Assembly: GCA_024291935.2 (NCBI GenBank)
Contig: CM044306.1
Coordinates: 9,250,001 to 9,314,000 of the forward strand
DNA: 64,000 nucleotides
Origin: Okapia johnstoni
Lineage: Eukaryota; Chordata; Mammalia; Artiodactyla; Giraffidae
Reading direction: 5' to 3'
In this document: in pieces, positions 45,470-58,304 of the stretch
Position numbering within the stretch: position 1 is the first letter of the stretch
How the letters are laid out: every line of letters begins with the position of its first letter
Notes under the pieces: generated by a model
Database searches by the model: none
Told to the model about the DNA's origin: nothing
What the model saw: only the letters and a program-made list of their open reading frames with translations
Program-made: the position numbers and the translations under genes

Positions 45470-45680
45470 GGTTTGGCTCAGATGCTGAAGTGTCTGTCTG
45501 CAGTGCAGGAGCCCTGGGTTCGATCCCTGGGTCAGGAAGATCCCCTGGAGAAGGAAATGGCAATCCACTCCAGTACTCTTGCCTGGAAAATCCCATGGAT
45601 GGAGGAGCCTGGTAGGCTACAGTCCACGGGGTCACAGAGTCGGACACGACTGAGTGACTTCACTTTCACTTTTCACTTCC
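45470..45680 (+). mobile_element. Bov-tA-type SINE
   Basis: It has a short, decayed tRNA-like head (GCTCAGATGCTGAAGTGTC), B-box region GGTTCGATCCCTGG and a full Bov-A body, ending CACTTTCACTTTTCACTT. Confidence 0.88.
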
Positions 45681-48650
45681 CCTCTAAACATTTTATGACT
45701 CTGTGAACTAAGATTCCCCTTCTCAAAGATGAAAAGTGTCTGCTGAACCAGTGTCCTACAGTCTCAGGTAATCACAGAGCAATCGTGTTAGGTGTTCCAT
45801 CAGCTCAATGCGATACTCATCACCCACCGGATGATGAATGGATGGGTTCAACGCTGTCCTGGATCAAAAGGAAAATATTTATGGATCAAACAAGCTGAAG
45901 GTTTTGTAAGGGACAATGGTGACTAAGCTATTAGGCAAGTTCATTCTTTAACTGTAATACATGAAAAGCACTAGCCATTGAAGATAAATTCAATTGATAT
46001 TTCCAGAAATGATCTTTCTGATACTTTTACTACTTAGGGGAATATGAACAATGTCAGGGAGAATGATAAAATTAATTCACTGGATGTTCTGTGCACTTCT
46101 AAACCAAATTCAATTAGTAATTTTTAGAAAAAGTAGCCAGCCTTCAATAAATACGAAAACAAGTGTCATTATGGTGTGAAATTCAAGTGTGTATGAAAGC
46201 AAAGCTCTCTGGCAGCTCAAAGAGTAAGGACAGGGGCTGGAGAACGCAAGAGCTTGCCTGCCCACTCTTTCCTGCCTCGGACATCAACTCTGATGCACAA
46301 GCGCTGCATATTCTCTTCCTGTTTCTTTCCCTCTCTTTCTGACTTACTAATTATACATCACCCCTTTTCTTCGTAAAACCACAAGACGGACATTATAAAA
46401 TCGGTGCACTCCACCCATCCTTTTACTCAGCTGACAGAGTGCAAAGTGAACCCGTGGAAAGGCGCCAGGGCCCTGCTGATGAAGCCACCACGTGCGAGAG
46501 GAACAGGAGGAGACAGGGCAGGGCAGAGACGGCGGAAGGCAGTACCACACACACAGCCAGGCCGAACTTCTTCTTGGTACCTGTCTGATTCTAAAAACAA
46601 ACTAAGCGGAAACCATGGTTTTGTCTAAAATCTAATCTCCTTGGTTTAGAAGACAGGTGGTTTCAGTGAAATACAAAACAAATAAGAAAACTCTAACAAT
46701 CTATTCTTGAAGGGGCATTTCTTCAAGATTTTCAAGCTCTTAAACCACTGTTCTGATGTCTATTTTCCCTATAAAAAGAAAAAAGCAAACCTCATTTCCA
46801 GTCTCAAAAATATTCCTAACCAGGTTTGGAGGCAGGTCTGTTTGCAGAAGCTACCATCACCCAGAGTGATGTCAAGGGCTCAAACCACAAAATCTTTCTC
46901 AGCATGTTCTTTCCGGGTCCACCTGACAAGGGACAGCTGATCAGGTGCCCAGAAGGGGGACAGCACGGGATACAGACAGGGTCACAGTGAGGGTGACACA
47001 GGGAGCTGGAGTCTCATCCCAGGAGCAACGCCAGGGGTCTCCACTCATGTGGCAGCAGGAGAACGGAGAAAAGCAGAGGGCTTTAGACGATGTTTGGAGG
47101 TGGAATGGACAGCACCACTAAGAAAATGAATGTGGAAAATGAGAGAAAGGGAGGAATCGGGGTTGATTTCTCAACATGCGGTTTGCACACCACGTGGGTG
47201 GACATGCTGTTTTAGAATGGGGACATCTGGGAGCTCTGTGCCACGCTGAGCCCGAGGCCCCCTTTAGACATCTCAGTGGGGAGGGAGGAGAAATGAGGCA
47301 GTGAGCCATCTAAGCCTGAAGCTCAGAGGGGAGAAAGAAGGCTAGCAATACACTCAGTCCTCTTAATTCAAGCATCCTAGGAAGGATCCTAGAAAAGCTG
47401 CCGTTAACCCTGAACTGCCAAATGCTGAACCCAGGTCCCAGGGGAATACAGGGCTAGGTTCCTGTGTGCCCCTGACCCCAGTTCCTTCAGGGACCAATAC
47501 GTGAGCAAGTTTCAGGACACCTCACTGACAATGAACTCACACCTGAAGGAGGCTCACTGAACACACATGTGTTCTCGGTGGGTACATCACAGCTTCTTGC
47601 ATTTGGAAACACCAGACAGCACTTCAGCACTGTGTGCAGGGCCATTTCAAACAGAGAAATCACCAACAGAAATACCAAAAACACGGCACTAAGCAGAGTG
47701 GATCCAGGGCCCCTGCTTACCCCTCAAGCACTGAAACGGAAGGCAGAAGGTCCTGGGAGCCTGCGGTTCCAAATGCCCAAAAGATCCGATTAGGGGTCAG
47801 AAAGAGAAAGAAACCTGACCTACTTTACAAATTTGCAACCTGCTCCCTGAGGCCTGGCATTAGGGGGACGCCTTCTCTTCACCAGTTACAAAGCTGGTGT
47901 TTTGATCTCCAGTTTCCTCTTCCTTTCTCTATTTCCAGCAGTTCAGAACAAGGCAGGAAAAGAAGGGACTGTTATTCATTGCTCTCTCTCTCACTGGAAA
48001 GGAAAGAGCTTTATCATTCGCATTTCATAGCAACTTCTATAGAAATCACCTTTAAAACGTATCTAATTGGAGGAGAATACCATCAATTAACTGGCTTGGA
48101 ATTATCAGGACAAATAATGCTGTCAGTGGTTAAGACTATGACTGATGAGTATGCAAAAGCGTATCAGTGAATTTGTTAACACTGACCGAGTAAATGGAGA
48201 TAATGTCACAAACGTCTTATCACAAAATGACGGTACAGATTGAATCCTATATTGAAAATGTAAAATGTCTAATTAAATACAAAACTAAAGGATATTCTGT
48301 AGAGTACAAAACTTCTTGTTTAGTAAAAGACAGTCCAGCCAAAAAGTCATGTATGATCCTGGTCGGGACACATCAAGAAAAAGAGTACACGCAGGGGTTA
48401 CCCAGTCTCCCCAAAGTTTACTCCTCCTTCTGGAAGCCTCCAGACATGACCCTGAGTGAGCTGGGTGATGAGTCACCAGGAGCATGAGGACACGGGGGCT
48501 AAGCCTCTCATCCCACCCCACGGGCTGACAGACTGCAAACGAAGGCTCAGCGAGCTGCGGGCACCCCTTGTTCCTCACATGGGGTTTAACACAATGACCC
48601 GCGGGAATCCGACACATCACAACCATTAAATTAAGCAGTACTAACAATCA

Positions 48651-48853
48651 TTGGAAAAGACCCTAATGCTGGGAAGGATTGGGGGCAGGAGGAGAAGGGG
48701 ACGATGGAGGATGAGATGGCTGGATGGCATCACCGACCCGATGGACATGGGTTGGGTAGACTCCGGGAGTTGGTGATGGACAGGGAGGCCTGGCGTGCTG
48801 CGATTCATGGGGTCGCAAAGAGTCAGACACGACTGAGCGACTGAACTGAACTG
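48651..48853 (+). mobile_element. BovB (RTE) LINE 3' end with 8-base target-site duplication
   Basis: It begins TTGGAAAAGACCCTAATGCT and ends in the GACTGAGCGACTGAACTGAA terminus. AACAATCA flanks it at 48643-48650 and 48854-48861. It is 5'-truncated. Confidence 0.87.
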
Positions 48854-49013
48854 AACAATCAGCACAGAAAACGGTACATAATAAAGTACTAAGTGGACTA
48901 AATCACTGGCTCGCCACATTGCTTTCCCGCCCCTAAGTTAAATTACTTCTAACTCCCACCATCTAACTCATCTGGGGACATAACTCACTGATTCTTTAGA
49001 ATAATCTTTAATT

Positions 49014-49378
49014 AGTGGTCGTGTATGGATGTGAGACTGTTGAGAGTCCCTTGGACTGCAAGGAATTCCAACCAGTCCATCCTAAAGGAGATCAGTCCTG
49101 GGTGTTCATTGGAAAGACTGATGTTGAAGCTGAAACTCCAATACTCTGGCCACCTGATGTGAAGAGCTGCCTCATTGGAAAAGACCCTGATGCTGGGAAG
49201 GATTGGAGGCAGGAGGAGAAGGGGACGACAGAGGATGAGATGGCTGGATGGCATCACCGACTCAATGGACATGAGTTTGAGTAAACTCCGGAAGTTGGTG
49301 ATGGACAGGGAGGCCTGGCGTGCTGTGATTCATGGGGTCTCTAAGAGTCGGACACGCCTGAGCGACTGAACTGATTGA
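49014..49378 (+). mobile_element. BovB (RTE) LINE 3' end with remnant of ORF2 C-terminus
   Basis: The frame from 49015 still reads as the last ~90 residues of the BovB reverse-transcriptase polyprotein ([37 protein letters not shown]), followed by the BovB 3' terminus. It is a 5'-truncated dead copy. It overlaps in content with the copy at 48651-48853 but is longer. Confidence 0.88.
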
Positions 49379-50151
49379 ATACCTTAATTCCAAAGTAGAA
49401 AACTTTCTGCCTGGTAATTCAAACGCCAAAACCCCTAAACAACAGAATTGTTCTAAAAAGGTTTTACAGAAAAATTCCTTTAAACATAAATATTAACTCC
49501 CACTCCCCTCTTTTTAAAAGATTTACACTTTGAGTGGCAGCGGCACAAGCAATTCAGTGGGTGGCCAAGGCCTGGCTGATGACTTGAGAGGGCGCCCATC
49601 CTCTGGCTGCACTGCAAGAAGGAATAAAGTTACCATCAAAGGCGTGTCCACATTGTGTTTGTCTCACAGACATCATGGACAAAAGCCACGAGCTACCAGG
49701 AAGCAGGTTACTTAGATACACAGAGCAACTCTGCAAAGCACGCACACAATACAGAGGGAACCTTCCTGAGGGCTGCCCCGCCCCCATCCCGACTCTGCTA
49801 CGCTCTTGGGTGCATTTGCCCGCACCCAAGAATTTACACTTCGAAATTTTTATGTGAAGCTTTCTCTTCAATTTTAAGGAAGCACAGAATTGTGTACAAG
49901 AACAGGAAAAAAATATTTTCATTTACTTTGTGATTGTTTCAAGTTTTACTGTCACTGTTTTTTCTAGGAAAATCTAGTATTTTTTGATTGATGCAAAATG
50001 ATAACATATTAAAACATACTTTAACTGATTTGCATATTATACTTACATTAAATAAAAGCTTTTCTGAGACCTTTTAAACTAGTTACATGCCATCTGTACA
50101 TATCATTCCTTATTACATTTTACATATAATAAAACATTTTTTAGGAGAAAA

Positions 50152-50423
50152 GGAAAACCCTACCCCACTCCAGTACTCTTGCCTGGAAAATCCCATGGAT
50201 GGAGGAGCCTGGTAGGCTATAGTCCATGGGGTCGCTAAGAGTCGGACAACTGAGCGACTTCACTGTCACTTTTCACTTTCACGCACTGGAGAAGAAAATG
50301 GCAACCCACTCCAGTATTCTTGCCTGGAGAATCCCAGGGACGGCGGAGCCTGGTGGGCTGCCGTCTATGGGGTCGCACAGAGTCGGACACGACTGAAGCG
50401 ACTTAGCAGCAGCAGCAGCAACC
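50152..50423 (+). mobile_element. Bov-A2-type dimeric SINE with (AGC)n tail
   Basis: Two Bov-A monomers follow each other (about 50162-50283 and 50287-50408), linked by CACTTTCACGCACTGGAGAA. The second ends GACTTAGCAGCAGCAGCAGC. This is the Bov-A2 layout, with its AGC microsatellite. Confidence 0.9.
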
Positions 50424-50935
50424 ATACAACCCAGCCATTCCATCCATGGGTATTAATCCAACAGAAATGAAACATGTCCACACAATGACACAATGACGAC
50501 GGCTCACTGAAGCTTTATTCACAACGGCCTCAAACCAGAAACAATGCACACGATCATGACAGGTGATTGGATAAATACAGACAGTGGAACACCACTCTGG
50601 AGTAAAGAGGAAAGACGGACATCCCAACAATGACCTCAATCACTTCATGCTGAGGGAGGGCCAGGCATAGTAGAGAATACACTGTATGATCCCACTTATA
50701 CAAAATTCTGGGGGACACAAACTAATCTGTAGTGACAAAAAGATCCAGGGTGCCTAGGGTGGGGGGAGGGATGGGCTGCAAATGAACTTGAAGAACTTTT
50801 TCAGACAAATGTTCTGTATCTTGACTGTGACGGCAGTTTCAACGGTGTATAAATCTGCCAAATATATCTCATCAGACTGTACTTCAAATGGATAGTTTAT
50901 TGTATGTAAATTATACCTCAGTAACTTTTTTAGAA
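50424..50935 (+). mobile_element. Old L1 3' region
   Basis: ACAACCCAGCCATTCCATCC, GCTTTATTCACAACGGCC, GATTGGATAAATACAGACAG and TGTAAATTATACCTCAGTAA mark an L1 3' end. The Bov-A2 element abuts it on the left. Confidence 0.78.
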
Positions 50936-51164
50936 ACTACAATAAGGGGGAACCAGAAAAGTTTTTAGCAAAAAGATACATGGAAATGAATGTGCTTATT
51001 ATCACTGTGTAAGATGTTTCAACATCACCTTTGGTATCCTAGCATCTGTGGCGGCCCTGCCAAGCCCTCCAGAGTGTCCACTGATGACAGCCATCACTTC
51101 ACTCTCCAGGCTCCTGCTGTGTGTCGCCCCCTTGACTGATGTACATAGAGCATCTCACTGGACC

Positions 51165-51290
51165 TTTCACAATGACCTGCAAGGCAGGTGAGACTGTGTC
51201 TTTACCCCAAGTCTGTGCCCCTGAGAGAAGACAAGATAATTTGCCCAAGGCACAAGGTGGCCTTGGGCCAAAGGGTAAAAATTAAGGATG
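51165..51290 (-). repeat. MIR fragment
   Basis: CAAGATAATTTGCCCAAGGC and the preceding ATGACCTGCAAGGCAGGTGAG are the reverse-oriented MIR core. Confidence 0.6.
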
Positions 51291-51321
51291 AAAGATCCAT
51301 GACAATGCATTTTGCTCTTTT

Positions 51322-51431
51322 TCTTTTTTTGGCCATGCCATGTGGCTTGTGGGATCTTAGTTCCCCAATCAGGGATCAAACCCAGACCCTTGGCAGTAAA
51401 GGCACAGAGTCCTAACCACTGGGAATTCCCA
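51322..51431 (-). mobile_element. CHR-type SINE fragment
   Basis: The minus strand reads GGGAATTCCCAGTGGTTAGG with GGGTTTGATCCCTGATTGGG, then AAGATCCCACAAGCCACATG. It is the short CHR type. Confidence 0.8.
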
Positions 51432-53044
51432 GTCAGTGCACTTTGGAAAGAGTAGTAAGAGACAAAGTTATCAAGTTTAAGCTTCTTTCCACCAGAAAGT
51501 CCCTAAATAGGCACTGTTCTCCCTATCCTCACATAAAAGGATTTTGAAACCTATCTGTTCAGGATTAAATCATGGTTTGTGTAGACTTACTTTCAAAAGT
51601 CTTTAACACAATTTGTGGATTATAAAAAGAGCTTGTCAGTTGCAAGGGGACACAGGAGTGCTGAAAGTCAGGAACACAAAGTTCAACTGCTGACCTATGT
51701 CCAATAAACACAGGGTGGGAAGCAGATGAGTTCTCACCCTTACTTAATTCTTAAGAAACCTTCATCTGAACTCTACATACAGCTGGATGAAACATACACT
51801 ATCCAGAAAAACCAGCTCCTTTTCTTGCTTAAAGGTCAAAGTTCTCCTTCCATCTAGAATGCCAGGTCCCTGAGATTTCATGCCTAAATCCCAAGACTCA
51901 CAGAGTGCCCAGCTTCTAGATTGTCCTCAATAAATATCTGTTGATTAAATTAACAAGAAATGACCTGGGAAAGAAGCTGCTATAAACCCCATTCTGATTT
52001 ATAGGAACACTAGGCAAGGTCTTAGAATAAAGCTACCCTACCAACACTGAGAAGAGAGGGAAAATATTTAAAAGCTACATTAAAAAACAATTAATGTTTA
52101 GAAGGATAAATTAACAAACATCATCATATACTAGTGTGAAATGTAAATGTGACAGAACTTTCTGGAAAATCACTTGGCAGTACATATCAAGAGACTAAAA
52201 AATAATTTTTTAGTCACTGACTTAGTGATTTCACTTACAGAAGTCTAGCCTAAGAAAACAATTAGAAATGTGGGCAAAGCTTTACCAACAATGATGTTAC
52301 AGGGTTACTTGTTACAGAACAGAGAGGAAACTTCTAAATGACCAACAAGAAAGGACAAGTAATCAAATCATGGTGCAATCACATTACACAGCCTTGGGCA
52401 GAGTCAGGCCACCATGGGGCCTGAGCATCCTTGCACATACTCTGTCACAGCTGGTCGGCCAAGGAGGCCGCAGTGTGACCAGGTGGCTCCCAGGGGAGGG
52501 CTGGCTTGTCTGCTGCAGAAGGTGCTAAGCTCTGGGCACCTGGTTCCTCAGCTGCAGACTAACCCAGTTCAAGCGTGACCATCATCTGGGCTCACCTTGT
52601 CACCCTGTGGGCCTTGGTGTCGGGGAAGCAGCACTTCCAGCCTGGGTTCCGGCTTCTGCTGGGCTCCATGTGACAAACTGTCTGACCCAGTGAGGCCTGC
52701 TCCCTGCCTCCAGCCCCCACGGAGCCAAGGGGAGATAGCCCGCTGCTGGCACCCTCTTTGGAGTCTTGCTTCTCCTGCCGTCCCTGTGAAGATGGGGTCC
52801 TTCCCTGGAAGATGCCAGCAAAAAACTCATCCATATATACACTTTAAGGGCAGAGAAAAATATTTATCTTTCTTTAAAAAAACTACAAAAGATTCCACAG
52901 AATGACTGGAACTAATTTTTAAACTTTTTGTTGTTATCATTGTTGTAAATAAAATCCACACATATAATTCCCAAGCTTCAGTTGATCTAGTAATTTCAAA
53001 TTTCTCATAAAATTTTATACTTCACTTTTTTTCCAGCTGTTTTA

Positions 53045-53258
53045 TGTAAATTACGTTCACATGCATTGTCTTATTTGACCTTGCAACAACTCTGCAGGGC
53101 AGGTAGAAAAGATACCATTGTCTACATTTTCAGGGGACCTGGGGATGCCAAGTAACTTGCCCAAGATCAAAGGGCCCTTAGAGACAGTACCAGACCCAGA
53201 CGCCAGGCTCCACACCCAGTGCGCTTTCTACCACGCCACCTGCTCAGCACTATTACAA
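53045..53258 (-). repeat. MIR element
   Basis: The reverse MIR signature is present (TTGACCTTGCAACAACTCTG; CAAGTAACTTGCCCAAGATC; TCTACCACGCCACCTGC). Confidence 0.75.
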
Positions 53259-53528
53259 CCTGACTGCTGAACTGTGATCAATGGAGTGGATGCCTTCCTC
53301 CTCCTCTGCTAATCCACTTCCCTTCAAGGTGGGAACTTTTCTGGGCAGCTGCTCTGTCTTCTATTTCACTGATTTCTGCTATTTTATATCTTCCTTCTGC
53401 TTGCTTTGATTTCATTTTCTCTTTTTTGCTAGTCTCTTTAAGATGGAAGCTGAGGTTTAAGCTTATTTTTTAAATCCTACATTTTCCAAGAAGGACTTAA
53501 GGTCAGTGGACATGTAGGAATATACATT

Positions 53529-53547
53529 AAAAAAAAAAAAAAAAAAG
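53529..53547 (+). repeat. Poly-A run
   Basis: About 18 A residues precede GACTGAAAGG. It is probably part of an old retroelement. Confidence 0.7.
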
Positions 53548-55006
53548 ACTGAAAGGAAACTACACCAAAATGTTTGTGGTGATGGGTCCACAGGAGTTCA
53601 TTACACTCTTCCATCCACTTCTGCGTGTGTTTTAAAATTTTCCACAATGTTAACTTTTCAAAGCTTGTCCAAGTGCTACAGTAAGAAGGACATTACAATT
53701 GCGGCCAGCCTAGCACAGCCAGACTATCCCCCAATGCCCTAGGAGAGGCTGAAAGCCACTCGGAAGCTGCTCTGGCGGGTGACTGGGCCTCAGCCCTTCC
53801 GCAGGCCTCACATGCCTGGCAATCCATGTCCCGAGAGAGAGAGGGGAAGGCTCTTTTCAGGTCACTTCCTCTGCTGTGCAGGATTCCAGGATGGCGCCTG
53901 CCCAGCAGCTGCCCAGCAACTGAGCAACACACAGGGAAGAAGGTGTCTTTCTAAAAGGAGCAAAAACTAAAACCACACAGACACTTGAGGAAGCTGAAGC
54001 GGGGAGGCAGATGAACTTGGTAGCTATAATAAAGGAGTAAAAATAAAACCCAAGCTTGGTTATTTTTTGCTTCTTTGATCCATGGAGCCTTTTCTTACAA
54101 ACCTCTGCTTGAAAGCTCAAAAGCCTCTAAGGGGAATTCTGAATGGCCTGAAGCAAAACCACATCAATTAGATAGTTACAGTTGGAAAAAAATGCACTTA
54201 ACACTCAGTCAACCCTTCCTATAATCCTGGACACAAATCCCCACACCATCATTTCAAACAAACACAGGAAGTGAAGGGAACCATCTCTAACCCAAGACAG
54301 GACCAAGCAATGTGACCCCAAGGAGAGCAGCACAAGCTTCCCAAGAACTGGTCTTCTACATCTGGGCTCCTGACTTCAGGTGCTTTGAAAATATGTGTGT
54401 ACACGTGTGCACGTGTGTGTGTCTGTACTCATTCACTCATTCCTGGATCCTATTCTGGAGGATCCTGGTTCATTAGCCATGGCTAGAGCAGGGCCCCAGA
54501 GTAAATAGCTTTTTAAAATGACCCATGCGGTTCTGTAGATAAGCCAGGTATGGGAAGCACTATTCTAACCCCTATTTACTAGATTCCCAACTTCAGGTGG
54601 GCAGGTAAACAAGCAACTTTTTAAATTTCAGTCTGACTCCTACAGTAACTCAGAAGCACACATCCTTCCTCACATGGTCTCCTACATGTGAGATCCCCTG
54701 ACTTTCGCATCCAAAGGGTTCTGAGGGTCTTATTTTCTCCAAGCTGCAGATCTCTTGTCTGCACATCTGCAGACAAGAGCAACTCAGTCTCACAAGGACT
54801 GTTTTCTTCACTTCTGCTGCACAGGCAGGAATCAGGGGATGATGTGCAACATATTTTTGTGTGGAAATCAACTGACCTTGGAGCTAACACAGAGAACTAA
54901 AATCATGCAAACTTCCTAGAGCCTCGTAGAACCCTTTAAAAGTCAAAAGTGACTTTTAACTAGAGGCTCTTCTCTATCAATCACATTTTTACCAGAACGA
55001 TATGTT

Positions 55007-55340
55007 GCTGTGCTGTGCTGAGTCGCTCATCCGTGTCTGACTCTTTGTGACCTCATGGACTGTAGTCTGCCAGGCTCCTCTGTCCAAGGGGATTCTCCAC
55101 GCAAGAATACTGGAGTGGATTGCCATGCCCTCCTCCAGGGGATCTTCCCAATCCAGGGATCAAACCCAAGTCTCCCACACTGTAGGTGGATTCTTTACCA
55201 TCTGAGCTACCAGGTAAGCTCAAAAATACTGGAGTGGGTAGCTTATCCCTTCTGCAGGGGAACTTCCTGACCCAGGAATCGAACTGTGTCTCCTGCATCG
55301 CAGGTGGATTTTCTACCAGCTGAGCTACCCAGGAAGTCCA
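55007..55340 (-). mobile_element. Bov-tA-type SINE with duplicated tRNA-like head
   Basis: Low-coordinate part 55007-55220 is a full Bov-tA in minus orientation. A second tRNA-like head plus part of the body follows at about 55222-55340 (minus strand GGACTTCCTGGGTAGCTCAG). TATGTT at both sides may be a short target-site duplication around the whole. Confidence 0.82.
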
Positions 55341-56044
55341 TAAAGGTATGTTACGTCTATACTTTTTTAAAATAGAAATTTAAATTCCTCTTATTAAAAA
55401 AGTTGTACGTATACATATTTATATGTTTTAGAAAATGAAAGATAAACAACAAGATCAAAAAAGGGAAAGAACAGTAGTATTTAGCCAAAAATTCAGTTCC
55501 GCAGGAAATTAAACCAAATGAGCCTTTAACACGAACTTGTGAAAGAGTGTCACACCTTGCCTGCTTCCTCTACACGAGATGCCCATCATGTGACATGAAG
55601 AACAAAGGCAGGTGTCTGGAAAAATAATCACCAATGTCATGTCAAGATCTTCTACAACAAGGAACTCCTTTTTCCTAACAAGCTCCATTGTTCAGGGATG
55701 TTTTCATTACCTGAAACCAAAAAAAAAAAAAAATTCTCTTTGCTATCAAATTAAGTATCAACACAAAAACATTCAAGAACAGGCAGCAACAACTGCAGAC
55801 ATTCTCTGTTCTGGCAATCTGATGACGAACAGGGCTGCTGAGAGCAGAAACAGGACACACAGGTCAGAGTTTGCTGCTGCTCTGCACGTGCGCCACCTCT
55901 GAAAGAGGAACGCTCTTCCAGGACAAGAAATGCTTAAAGCAATTAGAAAAAGTCCACACAGTACTGTAGTCCTTTCTATCCATATGGAACATCTCCTCAA
56001 GAAGAAAGAGGTCCCGCCTCACAAGAAACAGCCAAGGAACAAAA

Positions 56045-56586
56045 TCGCTAGGGTGATCTGGTCTGCAGAACAGACCCCAGATGTGTGGATCTGGTAAATT
56101 CCACGGTGAAGGGGAAGTGACATTGCAGATGGAATTAAGGTTGCTAATCAGCTGACCTACAGATGGAGAGATTATCCTGGATTATCTGGGTAGGCACAAT
56201 ATGATCACAAGACTGCCTGAAAGTGGAAGTGGGGGGGAAATTGAGGAAGTGGGGCAGAGTTAGCATCAGAGGGCTGAGATGTGAGAAAGCCTTGACCAGT
56301 CATTGCTGGTTTTGAGGATGTAACGGGAGGAATAAAAGAGAACAAAACAAATGAAAAAGACGTAACAGGGCCACGAGCCAAGGAATGCAGATAGCTTCTA
56401 GAGGGTGGAAAAGGCAAGGACACGGATTCTCCCCTGGAGCCTCCAGAAGAAACAAAGCTGACACCCTGATTTTAGCCCTGAGACCCATTCCAGACTGTGA
56501 CCCCCAGGACAACAAAACAAATTAGCATGGTTTTAAGCCACTCAATTCATGATACTCTGTTACAATAGCCATAAAAAACTAATACA
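56045..56586 (+). mobile_element. MaLR-type LTR or related old LTR repeat
   Basis: AGATTATCCTGGATTATCTG, GGGCCACGAGCCAAGGAATG, CTCCCCTGGAGCCTCCAGAA and AAGCCACTCAATTCATGATA to AAACTAATACAG are landmarks of mammalian LTR repeats of the MLT1 type. No internal coding part is visible. Confidence 0.55.
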
Positions 56587-56744
56587 GTGAAGCTACTTCT
56601 TTTGTCTACCATGCGGACAGCGTGTCCAGAAAAGATCCAAGTCAAAGCAGCATCCTACTAACATGTCCAGTTGTCTTCCTGATTTTTTAAATCACACACA
56701 AAAAAACAATTACCATTTTTTAATCCCTGTCACTTAAACCACTA

Positions 56745-56958
56745 AGCTACTAATGACTCAATGGGTAAAGAACCTGCCTGCAATGCAGGAGACACAGGAG
56801 ATGCGGGTTTGACCCCTGGGTCGGGAAGATCCCCTGGAGAAGGAAATGGCAACTCACTCCAGTATTCTTGCCTGGAAAATCCCATGGGTCAGAGGAGCCT
56901 GGCAGGCTACAGTGCCAAAGGTCACAAAGAGTAGGACACGAACTGAGTGACTAAGCAC
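56745..56958 (+). mobile_element. Bov-tA-type SINE
   Basis: The tRNA-like head (ATGGGTAAAGAACCTGCCTG) includes an internal 11-base ACAGGAGATGC-type duplication. The Bov-A body ends GAACTGAGTGACTAAGCAC. Confidence 0.87.
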
Positions 56959-57359
56959 TCTGTGCACACCAATCCTTGTCAAGATGCATACATTTGTCAA
57001 ATACCTTAATACTTCCTAACTCATACCAGAAATCACCTTACTGTAGGTGATAGTAGGCCTCTTAAAGAATTTTCTTGCCACACTTATCTTTCAAGAATAG
57101 AATAATCATATGCTTTGTCCAAATATCCCTTTTTAAAGATTTGTACTGAAATCTCTGAATACATAGAAGCCGTACTCATAACCCTCTCAGCAAGCCAGCA
57201 GTGAGAAACTTCCTAACTGGTTATCATCATAACCAGCTGCAGCAAGAACCAAGCCCCCAAATAAACCACAAAACACAGAAGAATGAACCGGGACAGCGCA
57301 CGTGTGAGGTAAGAAGGCTAAATTCTAATTTCAACAGCTTGCAAGTTGACAGGAACAAT

Positions 57360-57416
57360 CCTGGCCCCCTACATTGGGAGTGCAGAGTCTTAGCCACTGG
57401 ACCACTAGGAAGTCCC
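57360..57416 (-). mobile_element. Short CHR-type SINE fragment
   Basis: The minus strand reads GGGGACTTCCTAGTGGTCCA and GACTCTGCACTCCCAATG. This is only the head of a CHR element. Confidence 0.7.
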
Positions 57417-58304
57417 CCTGAAACACAGTCCTCGTGCAGGCACTTCCACAGCTGGGCTGAGAGCAGTCAAATGACCAAAGGCTGGCTTTAAAAACGTCTT
57501 CACAAACGCCATCATAAATTAGCATGCTCGCTTAGGAATCTAGGCCCCAAAGTCTGTTTCAGCCCGCAGAGCTAAGTATTGCACCAGAACCCTCGGTGAC
57601 CCCTCCAGGGGACGGTCTAACAGACGAGCCCCTGACAGGAGACACACAATGAAGTTAGAGTGGTGAGATGGATGCTGGATGGATGGCAACACTGCCATTC
57701 TCGTGAAGAAACACTGTGCCTCCACAGCCGTCTCCTGTTTCAGGGCTGAGTTTCCTTCCTCAGTAGCTTCTTCTATTTCATCGTAAACGGTGAGAGGTGA
57801 AGAGCTACACCAGAGGGCCCTGGAAGTGGTGGACAGGCCAGCTTCGGGACAGATCTGTAGGAGGCAGGACTCCTGTATTAACTTTCACCTGGTTACCTGG
57901 CCTTCCCACATCAACTCCGGTTGCCCAACCACAAGATGGGTCTGGCTCCAGGGAATCCTCAAAGGCCAGGAGCGCCATTCCTGTTGCCACACCAGCCCCC
58001 ATTCACCAAAGGCCCCAGGAGAAGCCAGCACAATCCAGCAGACTAAGAAAGAAATGGGCTTTACCGTACAATCCAACAAACCCCTCAAATCTCAACCCTA
58101 ACATGAGCAACAGGCTCTTTCAATATTAATCTGTTTAATAACCTGCAACATAGATTTTAACCAAAAAAGTAAATGAAATGTATCAAGACATGGAATCATG
58201 GAATTGGAACTCCTAATTCCAAGAGAAAGTTTAGAAAAGGTATGTAAAAGTACAAGTATGTAAAAGTAAAGACAGAGGTGTGAAATAATAGGAAATAAGA
58301 ATAA

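Noticed and set aside
47634..48170. A 178-codon plus-strand open frame
   Set aside because: No domain, signal or codon pattern is recognisable. There is no homology I know and no splice or promoter context, so it is a chance frame in the intron.
49015..49284. Frame resembling reverse-transcriptase C-terminus as a host gene
   Set aside because: It is the tail of a 5'-truncated BovB LINE. It starts and ends inside the repeat and has no function of its own.
48651..50423. CRISPR-like or phage-like repeat array
   Set aside because: The repeats are BovB and Bov-A elements of unequal length with target-site duplications. There are no regular spacers, and the genome is mammalian.
18957..57416. tRNA genes suggested by B-box sequences
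   Set aside because: All the GGTTCGATCCCTGG-type boxes lie in the heads of Bov-tA or CHR SINEs and lack a complete cloverleaf. They are retroposons, not tRNA genes.
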